A DNA stretch of 16,578 nt from an uncultured Oscillospiraceae bacterium (GTDB lineage: Bacteria > Bacillota > Clostridia > Oscillospirales > Acutalibacteraceae): positions 1-16,578 of the forward strand of contig CABSLQ010000061.1 in NCBI GenBank assembly GCA_902478605.1, given 5' to 3'. Made by a program: the position numbers and the translations under genes. Under the pieces are notes generated by a model. That model was given only the letters and a program-made list of their open reading frames with translations. It did no database searches and was not told the origin of the DNA. Within the stretch, counting starts at the first letter, position 1. Each line of letters begins with the position of its first letter. Shown piece after piece: positions 1 through 6,798 of this stretch.

Positions 1-30
1 TTTGCGAATGGACTTTTTCGACAAGCTGGA
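1..30 (-). repeat. Fragment of a dispersed intergenic repeat, cut by the contig edge
   Basis: Read on the minus strand, these 30 bases match 10772-10801 on the plus strand at 25 of 30 positions (CAGCTTGTC, then AA.AAGT, CATT and GCAAA). In both places the motif lies within a few bases of a GC-rich terminator stem whose sequence differs between the two sites. The contig begins inside this motif, which is what an assembly break at a multicopy repeat would look like. Copy number in the genome is not visible here. Confidence 0.6.
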
Positions 31-32
31 GG

Positions 33-58
33 GGGCGGCCCCATTTCCGGGGCCGCCC
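33..58 (-). terminator. GC-rich hairpin terminator after the cupin gene
   Basis: A perfect 10-bp stem (GGGCGGCCCC at 33-42 with GGGGCCGCCC at 49-58) has a 6-base loop and begins 8 bases past the cupin stop codon. No clear U-tract follows on the minus strand, because the repeat motif at 1-30 comes almost directly after it. The original tail may have been displaced by that repeat. Confidence 0.6.
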
Positions 59-66
59 GCTGGTAT

Positions 67-397
67 TTATCGTTCCACCACGATGGTCAGCATAATCAGG
101 TCGTCATCGCCCGTATTGACAATGCTGTGTTCCGAGCCTTTCCGGCAGATGTGGCAGGTATGGGGGGGAAAGCGCTTCTTCTTCGCCGTCGCAGATCGCT
201 TTCCCCGTACCGGACAGGATATAGCTGATGTCGTCGCTCGTCGGATGGCCGTGCCGGCCGATGGAACCGCCGGCATGCAGTGCACAGGGGATGATTTTTC
301 CCTCTCTGGCTTTATACAGTTTCACAGACATTTCCCCGGTTCCCCCGTTCATGCCGGGCACACAGATTTCCTTTATCTCGTTAAAATTGATGAGCAT
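67..397 (-). pseudogene. Small cupin-domain protein, frameshifted at a G7 run
   Basis: The frame starts at ATG 397 behind GGGAGGTG, 6 bases upstream, and reads as a single-domain cupin for about 76 codons. It contains GRHGHPTSDD, the first cupin metal motif with Asp in place of the usual Glu. At the G run 162-168 the frame is lost and would end at 104. Removing one base of the run joins it to the next frame, which supplies the second cupin motif (KGSEHSIVN) and ends in IMLTIVVER with TAA at 67. The repaired protein is 109 residues, a normal length for a stand-alone cupin. The break could be a sequencing or assembly error, a true mutation or a slippage switch. No function beyond small-molecule or metal binding can be assigned. 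It follows the ATPase operon but is separated from it by a terminator. No clear promoter was recognised in the short gap. Confidence 0.75.
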
Positions 398-461
398 ATT
401 TTCACCTCCCACAGTCTCTGGTTTATCTTTTCCTTTTATGCGCACAAAATTACCGGCAGGA

Positions 462-500
462 AAAGGGTCTGCCGCACGGTTGCAATGGGGCAGACCCTTT
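462..500 (-). terminator. Intrinsic terminator of the V-type ATPase operon
   Basis: A perfect 12-bp inverted repeat (AAAGGGTCTGCC at 462-473, GGCAGACCCTTT at 489-500) starts one base after the stop codon of subunit D. On the minus strand the distal arm runs into TTTTCC, giving a stem plus a short U-tract. The next gene, the cupin, starts about 65 bases further on. Confidence 0.8.
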
Positions 501-501
501 C

Positions 502-1155
502 CTATTGCGCATAATGGTGCGCCTTTTCCAGCATCATATCCTTGACTTTCATCAGCCGGGTGCGGCTGGACCGTTCATTTTCCTCCAGCTTCATCGCAAT
601 GAACCGTATCGTCTCCTCCAGCTGCGGAATCATCACATGCTCGAGCGCGTTGACCCGCCGGCGCGTTTTCTCGATCTCGGCCGCCAGCAGGCCGGCCGCC
701 TTCTCCGTCTCGGCCAGCTGCAGCATCCGCGGCAGCACGCCCGCCAGCGCTTCCACCGCCCCGTCCAGCTCAAACGAGGTGAACGCAAACCCGTAGGGAT
801 ACTGATCCGCCGTGCTGTCGGACCGGGCCCGCGATGTAAATTCCGGAAGCTCCACACTCATCACATTGCGGGATCCCACCTGCAGCTCCAGCTCCTGCCG
901 GGAGGACAGCAGCGCCGCGTCGAGCGCCTCCTTGTCCATGACCGCACCGGCGCGCACAAACTGCCGGTGCACCGCGCGCACCTCGTCCTCCACCTGCTCG
1001 CGCAGCCGCCGGTTTTCCCGGACCAGCTCGAGAAACTGCCGCATCAGCTCGTCCCGCTTGTCCTTGAGCAGCTTGTGGCCCCGCACCGCGGTGGTCAGCC
1101 GCTTTTTAAGCCGCGTGAGCTCCATGCGCGTGGGGTTGACATGCATCACCGCCAT
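502..1155 (-). CDS. ntpD: V-type ATP synthase subunit D
   Basis: This 217-residue protein is the central rotor stalk of the V1 sector, which couples ATP turnover in the A3B3 head to rotation of the membrane ring. It shows the family N-terminus NPTRMELTRLKKRL (about residues 7-20), followed by GHKLLKDKRDELMRQF. The C-terminal helix carries RRRVNALEHVMIPQLEETI, the part of the coiled coil that enters the head. Length is typical. The ATG at 1155 is preferred because AAAGGAGG lies 8 bases upstream; Met4 is a less likely alternative. It is the last gene of the operon, 21 bases after subunit B, and a hairpin terminator follows its stop codon directly. Confidence 0.97.
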   Translation of the reverse strand: MAVMHVNPTRMELTRLKKRLTTAVRGHKLLKDKRDELMRQFLELVRENRRLREQVEDEVRAVHRQFVRAGAVMDKEALDAALLSSRQELELQVGSRNVMSVELPEFTSRARSDSTADQYPYGFAFTSFELDGAVEALAGVLPRMLQLAETEKAAGLLAAEIEKTRRRVNALEHVMIPQLEETIRFIAMKLEENERSSRTRLMKVKDMMLEKAHHYAQ

Positions 1156-1176
1156 GGCGCCCGCCTCCTTTCGCCG

Positions 1177-2547
1177 TTAGGCGTCGTAATACCGATCGAG
1201 CATCTCGTCGCTGATGCGGCGCAGCTCGCTGCGCGGCAGAATGCGCAGCAGCTTCCACCCGAGATCCAGCGTTTCCTCAATCGAACGGTTGGTTTCATAC
1301 CCCTGCGACACATACTCCCGCTCAAACCGATCGGCAAAGGCCGCGTACAGCTTGTCGATGTCGGTCAGCGCCGCCTCGCCCAATATCACCATCAGCTCCT
1401 TCGCGTCCTTGCCCCGCGCGTACGCCGCGAACAGCTGGTTCATCGTGCTCGCGTGATCCTCCCGGGTACGCCCCGCGCCGATGCCCTTGTCCTTGAGCCG
1501 GGACAGGGAGGGCAGCACGTCGATGGGCGGCGTGACCCCCTTGCGGTACAGCTCGCGCGACAGGATGATCTGCCCCTCGGTGATATATCCCGTCAGGTCG
1601 GGAATGGGATGGGTCTTGTCGTCCTCCGGCATGGTGAGGATGGGGATGAGGGTGATGGAGCCGTTTTGGCCCTTGAGCCGCCCTGCCCGCTCGTACAGGG
1701 TGGCCAGGTCGGTGTACATATACCCCGGATATCCCCGGCGGCCGGGCACCTCCTTGCGCGCCGCCGACACCTCGCGCAGCGCGTCGGCGTAGTTGGTGAT
1801 ATCGGTCATGATCACCAGCACATGCATGCCCTGGTCAAAGGCAAGATATTCCGCCGCCGTCAGCGCCATTTTGGGCGTCGCAATGCGTTCGATAGCCGGG
1901 TCGTTGGCCAGATTGACGAACATCACGGTGCGGTCGATGGCCCCCGTTTCGCGGAAGGACTCAACGAAATAGTTGGATTCCTCAAAGGTGATGCCCATGG
2001 CGGCGAATACCACCGCAAAGGGGGTATCGTCCCCGCGCACCGCCGCCTGCCGGGCGATCTGTGCCGCCAGATTGGCATGGGGCAGGCCCGACGCCGAGAA
2101 GATGGGCAGCTTCTGTCCCCGCACAAGGGTATTGAGCCCGTCGATGGCGGACACCCCCGTCTGAATGAACTCCTGCGGGTAGTTGCGCGCCGCCGGGTTC
2201 ATCGGTGTGCCGTTGACGTCCAGCCGCTTGTCAGGCAGCAGCTCAGGGCCTCCGTCAATCGGCCGCCCCAGCCCGTCAAACACGCGGGACAGCATGTCGG
2301 GCGACACGGGCAGCTCCATTGACCGTCCGAGAAAACGCACCCGGGAATTGGCCAGATTGATGCCCGCCGCGCTCTCGAACAGCTGGACAAGTGCCTTGTC
2401 CCCGTCCACCTCCAGCACACGGCAGCGCCGCTTTTCGCCGTCGGGCAGCTCGATTTCGCCCAGCTCGTTAAATTTGACGTTTTCCACGCCGCTTATCATC
2501 ATCAGCGGGCCGGCCACCTCGCGGATGGTGCGGTATTCCTTGGCCAT
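1177..2547 (-). CDS. ntpB: V-type ATP synthase subunit B (non-catalytic head subunit)
   Basis: The 456-residue protein alternates with subunit A in the V1 hexamer and contributes to the nucleotide site without hydrolysing ATP. Its P-loop position reads FSASGLPHANLAAQIARQ (about 150-167), the degenerate form typical of B subunits and lacking the GKT of a working Walker A. The segment LPSLSRLKDKGIG (about 345-357) supplies the arginine (Arg350) that reaches into the catalytic site of A. MTDITNYADALREVSAARKE (about 247-266) is another family hallmark. The start codon shares one base with the stop codon of subunit A (TGATG), which implies translational coupling. Confidence 0.98.
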   Translation of the reverse strand: MAKEYRTIREVAGPLMMISGVENVKFNELGEIELPDGEKRRCRVLEVDGDKALVQLFESAAGINLANSRVRFLGRSMELPVSPDMLSRVFDGLGRPIDGGPELLPDKRLDVNGTPMNPAARNYPQEFIQTGVSAIDGLNTLVRGQKLPIFSASGLPHANLAAQIARQAAVRGDDTPFAVVFAAMGITFEESNYFVESFRETGAIDRTVMFVNLANDPAIERIATPKMALTAAEYLAFDQGMHVLVIMTDITNYADALREVSAARKEVPGRRGYPGYMYTDLATLYERAGRLKGQNGSITLIPILTMPEDDKTHPIPDLTGYITEGQIILSRELYRKGVTPPIDVLPSLSRLKDKGIGAGRTREDHASTMNQLFAAYARGKDAKELMVILGEAALTDIDKLYAAFADRFEREYVSQGYETNRSIEETLDLGWKLLRILPRSELRRISDEMLDRYYDA

Positions 2548-4316
2548 CAGCTGTCCTCCTCCCCGTTTGCCAGCGCGGCGATCTGCGCGTCCAGCTCCGC
2601 CATCGCGCGGTCGAATTCCTCCGCCGCCCTGTCCTCCGGCGCATATTTGAGCCGTCCTATCTTCTCCCGGGCCGGCAGCGAGACGAGCGCGTTAATCGGC
2701 GCCCCCTCTTCCAGCGCCGCGCGCGCCTTGTCGTAAAAGCCGAGTATCGCCGCCATGAGCCGGTACTGCTTATCCAGCGAGGTATAGGTGTCCGTCTCGT
2801 GGAAGGCGTTCTGGTGCAGGTAATCCTCCCGGATCGACCGCGCCGCCTCCAGCTTAAGCCGATCGGGGGCGGACAGCGCGTCCATGCCCACCAGCTTGAC
2901 GATCTCCTCCAGCTCCGCCTCCTCCTGCAGAAGCGCCATCAGCCGGCCGCGCAGCACGCTCCAGTCCTCCCGGATATTCTCGTTGAACCATCCCGCCAGC
3001 GAGTCGGCATACAGCGAATAGCTGGTCAGCCAGTTGACCGCCGGGAAATGCCGCTTATATGCCAGCGACGCGTCCAGCCCCCAGAACACCTTGACGATGC
3101 GCAGCGTCGCCTGGGACACCGGCTCCGAAATATCGCCGCCCGGCGGGGACACCGCCCCGATGACCGACAGCGCCGCCTCCCGGTCCGCCGCTCCGTTCAC
3201 GATGACCCGTCCCGCCCGCTCGTAAAACTGGGCCAGCCGGCTGCCGAGGTAGGCGGGGTAGCCTTCCTCGCCCGGCATTTCCTCGAGGCGGCCCGACATT
3301 TCGCGCAGCGCCTCCGCCCACCGGGAGGTGGAATCGGCCATGAGCGCCACCGTATATCCCATATCGCGGAAATATTCCGCGATGGTGATGCCTGTATAAA
3401 TCGACGCCTCCCGTGCCGCCACCGGCATGTCGGAGGTGTTGGCGATGAGCACCGTGCGCTCCATGAGCGAGCTGCCCGTGCGCGGATCCTTGAGCGCGGG
3501 GAACTCGCCGAGCACGTCGGTCATCTCGTTGCCCCGCTCGCCGCAGCCGATGTAGACGATGATGTCGGCCGCCGCCCACTTGGCCAGCTGGTGCTGCACC
3601 ACCGTCTTGCCCGATCCAAAGGGGCCCGGCACCGCCGCCACGCCGCCCTTGGCAATCGGGAACAGCGTATCGATCACCCGCTGCCCCGTCACAAGCGGGA
3701 CAGCGGGGGACAGCTTGCGCTTATACGGCCGCCCGACCCGCACCGGCCACCGCTGCAGCAGGGAAACGGGCGTTTCGCCCTTGCCGGCCGCGATGACGCA
3801 GACCGTCTGCTCCACCGTGAAATCCCCTTCCTCGATGGAGGACACGGTTCCCGCCAGGCCGTTCGGCACCAGCACGCGGTGCTCCACCACCGCCGTCTCC
3901 TGCACGACGCCGAGCACGTCGCCCGCCTGCACCGTGTCGCCCGGCGCCACGCGGGGGATAAAATGCCACCGTTTCTCCCGGTCGAGGGAGGGTACCTCCA
4001 CCCCGCGGTGGAGGTTGGTCCCGCTCACCCGCATAATCTCCTCCAGCGGGCGCTGTATGCCGTCAAAGATGGCCCCGATGAGCCCCGGACCCAGCTCGAC
4101 GCTCAGCGGCATGCCGGTGCTTTCCACCCGCTCGCCCGGTCCGAGCCCCGACGTCTCCTCATACACCTGGATGGACGCCCGGTCCCCGTGCATCTCGATG
4201 ATCTCGCCGATGAGCCGCTGCTCGCTGACCCGCACCACGTCGAACATGTTGGCCTCGCGCATACCCTCCGCGATGACCAGCGGGCCGGCCACCTTGGTTA
4301 TCGTGCCTGTCGTCAC
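2547..4316 (-). CDS. ntpA: V-type ATP synthase subunit A (catalytic)
   Basis: This is the catalytic ATPase subunit, 589 residues. A beta-barrel domain comes first (about 1-70). The V-type-specific bulge insertion follows (about 110-185, including VEHRVLVPNGLAG). The nucleotide domain has a Walker A motif GPFGSGKT at 231-238 (Lys237), the catalytic glutamate in GCGERGNE (Glu260) and the Walker B region VALMADSTSRWAEALRE near 323-339. The complete motif set indicates an active enzyme. It starts with GTG at 4316, with only a weak upstream purine stretch, 28 bases after subunit F. It overlaps subunit B by one base. It acts on the cytoplasmic face of the membrane as part of the A3B3 head. Confidence 0.98.
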   Translation of the reverse strand: MTTGTITKVAGPLVIAEGMREANMFDVVRVSEQRLIGEIIEMHGDRASIQVYEETSGLGPGERVESTGMPLSVELGPGLIGAIFDGIQRPLEEIMRVSGTNLHRGVEVPSLDREKRWHFIPRVAPGDTVQAGDVLGVVQETAVVEHRVLVPNGLAGTVSSIEEGDFTVEQTVCVIAAGKGETPVSLLQRWPVRVGRPYKRKLSPAVPLVTGQRVIDTLFPIAKGGVAAVPGPFGSGKTVVQHQLAKWAAADIIVYIGCGERGNEMTDVLGEFPALKDPRTGSSLMERTVLIANTSDMPVAAREASIYTGITIAEYFRDMGYTVALMADSTSRWAEALREMSGRLEEMPGEEGYPAYLGSRLAQFYERAGRVIVNGAADREAALSVIGAVSPPGGDISEPVSQATLRIVKVFWGLDASLAYKRHFPAVNWLTSYSLYADSLAGWFNENIREDWSVLRGRLMALLQEEAELEEIVKLVGMDALSAPDRLKLEAARSIREDYLHQNAFHETDTYTSLDKQYRLMAAILGFYDKARAALEEGAPINALVSLPAREKIGRLKYAPEDRAAEEFDRAMAELDAQIAALANGEEDS

Positions 4317-4344
4317 GTTACCACAACCTTATCTATCGTGAATT

Positions 4345-4677
4345 CTAACCCTGCTGATTTTCAAATATATCCACGCCGACCGCCTTTTCCACCGCCTGGT
4401 GCAGACGGCGCATGCCGATGCCCGTGTTGCCCTTCACCCCGGGGATGGGAATCACCGCGGGCAGCCGTTCCTCTTCCCGTTCCGTCAGCTCATCGGCCAG
4501 CCATTCGGCCGTTTCCTCGGTGAGATACACCACGCCGTAATTTCCGGCGCACAGCCGGCGGAAGAGCTTCGCGGCCTCATCGGGCGCTTCGCAGGGGAAG
4601 GTATCCAGTCCCACGGCCGCAAAGCCCTGTATGCTTTCGCGGTCGCCCATGACCGCCAGACGATAGGGTTCAGCCAT
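4345..4677 (-). CDS. ntpG: V-type ATP synthase subunit F
   Basis: The 110-residue protein is the small central-stalk subunit that binds subunit D (called NtpG in Enterococcus, AtpF in other schemes). Family traits visible are the N-terminal LAVMGDRESIQGFAAVGLDT, the beta strand YGVVYLTEETAEWLADEL and the C-terminal RRLHQAVEKAVGVDIF. The Rossmann-like fold and length match the family. Its start overlaps the end of subunit C by 8 bases, and AAAGGGGG lies 10 bases upstream of the ATG inside the C gene. This arrangement suggests coupled translation. Confidence 0.95.
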   Translation of the reverse strand: MAEPYRLAVMGDRESIQGFAAVGLDTFPCEAPDEAAKLFRRLCAGNYGVVYLTEETAEWLADELTEREEERLPAVIPIPGVKGNTGIGMRRLHQAVEKAVGVDIFENQQG

Positions 4678-5641
4678 ACAGCTGCGGCCCCCTTTCCCTC
4701 ATGCGCGCGGGCGTCTCGCCGGTGCGCAGCCCCGACGCCGCCATATGCAGCGCCCGCAGCTCCGCTTCCTTGGCCAGCAGATAGGCCGCCACCGGCGCCG
4801 GCCCCAGCGTCTGGGCGCCCGCCCGCCGGGCCAGCACCATCTGCCGGTCGGCTGCGAACCGCTCCAGCGCCGCCGGCGACTCGCTCCAGGCATCGGCCGC
4901 CTCCCTGGCGCCGTACGCGTCCGTTTCCCGCAGCCGCGTAAGGAAAGCTTCCTCTCCCTCCCGCGCGGCCTGGATCCAGTCGTCCGTCTCCATGCCGGGG
5001 ACGGGGCACAGCGCCCGCTCGAGGAACAGGCTGCCCTTGCCGGTGCGCAGCGCCCGCAGCACGATTTTCACATTGTTGTAAAACACCAGCTCGTCAAACA
5101 GCGGGCGCAGCGTGTCATCCTTTTCCGCTGCCTCCCGCATGGCCGCCATGCCCGCCCGGTCGATCACCGCGTCGGCGAGCCCGGCGTCCCGCGCGTGGGC
5201 CAGCAGGTCGTACGCCTCCTCCATCGCCCCGCACAGCCAGGCGGGAAGCGCGTCAAACCGCCGCTCTTCGGCCGCCTCGCGCAGCCGGGCAGCCGGGATC
5301 GTGCCGTCGGGCAGGTAGGGGCCTTCCTTCCGTCCCGCCAGCGTCAGCTTAAGCGCCACCTTGGCGTTATGGATATCGTTGCGGTATAAAAAGGGGACAA
5401 ACAGGCTGCCGTCGGGCGCCACCTCCTGCAGATAGGCCCACAGCTGCGCCTTCTCCTGCCGCAGCAGGCCGTCCACATCGTCCGCCGGCGCCGCCGGGTC
5501 ACCGTATCCCCTTTCGCGCAGCCGGGCGGCCAGCTCCCGTTCGTCCGCGCACTGCAGCAGGCCGTCCAGCTCCTGCCGGGTGAGCAGCGCGCTTTCCTTC
5601 GCGCGCACGCTGCCCACCGCGAAGGCCCAGCTCCGCGTCAT
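4670..5641 (-). CDS. ntpC: V-type ATP synthase subunit C (socket between rotor ring and stalk)
   Basis: The 323-residue protein, homologous to V-ATPase subunit d, sits on the membrane ring and receives the D/F stalk. Recognisable segments are WAFAVGSVRAKE at the N-terminus, LYRNDIHNAKVALKL near residues 85-100, FYNNVKIVLRALRTGKG in the middle and YLLAKEAELRALHMAASG near the C-terminus. This last motif is seen in nearly all subunit C proteins. The ATG at 5641 has GGGGGAA about 5 bases upstream. It lies 17 bases after subunit E and overlaps subunit F. The protein is mainly helical and has no membrane segment. Confidence 0.95.
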   Translation of the reverse strand: MTRSWAFAVGSVRAKESALLTRQELDGLLQCADERELAARLRERGYGDPAAPADDVDGLLRQEKAQLWAYLQEVAPDGSLFVPFLYRNDIHNAKVALKLTLAGRKEGPYLPDGTIPAARLREAAEERRFDALPAWLCGAMEEAYDLLAHARDAGLADAVIDRAGMAAMREAAEKDDTLRPLFDELVFYNNVKIVLRALRTGKGSLFLERALCPVPGMETDDWIQAAREGEEAFLTRLRETDAYGAREAADAWSESPAALERFAADRQMVLARRAGAQTLGPAPVAAYLLAKEAELRALHMAASGLRTGETPARMRERGPQLYG

Positions 5642-5658
5642 GCAGGTTCCCCCTTCTT

Positions 5659-6279
5659 CTATGCTTCAAATAACGCCCCGTTGAGCCGATCTTCCAGCAT
5701 CTCGCGCTTTTCCTCGGCCAGCGCGGAAAAGGAGGCGTTTACCTCCACCTCGCCGTACTGCAGCCGCAGGCCGCCGTCGATGGCGCAGGGAAGCCCCGAC
5801 AGGGTCAGATGCCCCGCCACACCGGCCGTCTCCACGGCCCCGCGCACCCGCTGTTCAAAATCGGCCGGCTTGCGCGCCAGATCCCGCGCGTTAAGCCGCA
5901 GGATCCCCTCGCCCGGCTGCACGCACCGCACAAGCAATGCATATAACCGCTCAAAATACGCCTCGTCAGGCAGCGCGTTCAGATACGCCAGGGTCGCCGC
6001 CAACGTCTGGTCGAGCGCCTGCCGCCGCTGCTGCAGCCCGGCGCTGCGCACCAGCAGGGCGGCCGCCGATCGGCCCGTCCGCCGCACCCGTTCGGCTTCC
6101 TCTTCCCCGTCGGCCAGCATGACGGCCGCCTTTTCCTTTGCCGCCGCCTCCGCTTCGGCCAGGCGGTCGGCTGCCGTCTGCCGCGCCTCCTCCTGCCGCC
6201 GGGACGCCGCCCCGCGCGCCTCGTCGAGAATTTGTTCCACTATCTTATCCGTTCCGGTCATCCCGGCCTTCACTCCCAT
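5659..6279 (-). CDS. ntpE: V-type ATP synthase subunit E (peripheral stalk)
   Basis: The 206-residue protein pairs with the small H/G-like subunit to form the peripheral stalks that hold the head against rotation. The first half (about 10-75) is charged, Ala/Glu/Arg-rich coiled coil (EEARQTAADRLAEAEAAAKE). The second half is the globular domain that binds the head, with the strand LQYGEVEVNASFSALAEEKR near the C-terminus. The ATG at 6279 shares one base with the stop codon of subunit K. An internal Met at 6261 begins MTGTDKIVEQIL, which resembles the usual N-terminus of the family, so the protein may really start there, 6 residues later. Confidence 0.92.
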   Translation of the reverse strand: MGVKAGMTGTDKIVEQILDEARGAASRRQEEARQTAADRLAEAEAAAKEKAAVMLADGEEEAERVRRTGRSAAALLVRSAGLQQRRQALDQTLAATLAYLNALPDEAYFERLYALLVRCVQPGEGILRLNARDLARKPADFEQRVRGAVETAGVAGHLTLSGLPCAIDGGLRLQYGEVEVNASFSALAEEKREMLEDRLNGALFEA

Positions 6280-6758
6280 CAGATGTTCATACCCCCAATG
6301 TTGAGGACGGACAGCAGGGACACCAGAAACGCCAGCAGCGCGTAGATTTCGACCAGCGTGACCGAGACGAGCGCCTTGGCAAATTCGTTCGGCCGCTTGG
6401 CCATCAGCGAAACGCCTGCCACCGCCGCGCGCCCCTGGGCGATGCCCGACAGCAGGCCGCCCACCGCAATGGGCAGCGACGCCGCCAGATACAGCAGCCC
6501 CTTGGCCAGCGACATGTCAAAGCTGCCGCCGAGCACGCCGATGTTCATCAGCATCATGATGGTCACAATGAAGCCGTACAGTCCCTGCGTGCCGGGAAGC
6601 AGCACGAGAACCAGCATCTTGCCGAATTTGGAGGAATCCTCCCGCATGACGCCCATGGCCGCCTCGGTGGACATGCCCACGCCCTTGATCGATCCGATCC
6701 CCGCGAAGATGGTTGCAAACGCCGCGCCCAGGAGCGCCCAGATAATACCGTTGCTCAT
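6279..6758 (-). CDS. ntpK: V-type ATP synthase subunit K (rotor-ring proteolipid, predicted Na+-binding)
   Basis: The 159-residue membrane protein has four helices from a duplicated hairpin (about 5-28, 48-72, 85-108, 125-153). It is the 16-kDa type of ring subunit, twice the length of an F-type c subunit. The ion-binding residues of Enterococcus hirae NtpK (L61, T64, Q65, Q110, E139) all have counterparts: L54, T57 and Q58 in LLPGTQGLYG, Q108 in SGIAQGR and E137 in TLVEIYA. Na+ coupling is therefore predicted, not proven. Only the second hairpin carries the acidic residue. AAGGATG precedes the ATG. The stop codon overlaps the start of subunit E. Confidence 0.97.
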   Translation of the reverse strand: MSNGIIWALLGAAFATIFAGIGSIKGVGMSTEAAMGVMREDSSKFGKMLVLVLLPGTQGLYGFIVTIMMLMNIGVLGGSFDMSLAKGLLYLAASLPIAVGGLLSGIAQGRAAVAGVSLMAKRPNEFAKALVSVTLVEIYALLAFLVSLLSVLNIGGMNI

Positions 6759-6798
6759 AATCCACTCATCCTTTTCTCTCTATTGGCCAGGGCCGCCT

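Noticed and set aside
505..2322. A 605-codon plus-strand frame antisense to subunits D and B
   Set aside because: Composition is His/Arg/Gln-rich and low in hydrophobic core residues, with no ribosome site. It is antisense to conserved genes.
2799..4523. A 574-codon plus-strand frame antisense to subunit A
   Set aside because: Same shadow pattern; the minus strand encodes a complete catalytic subunit.
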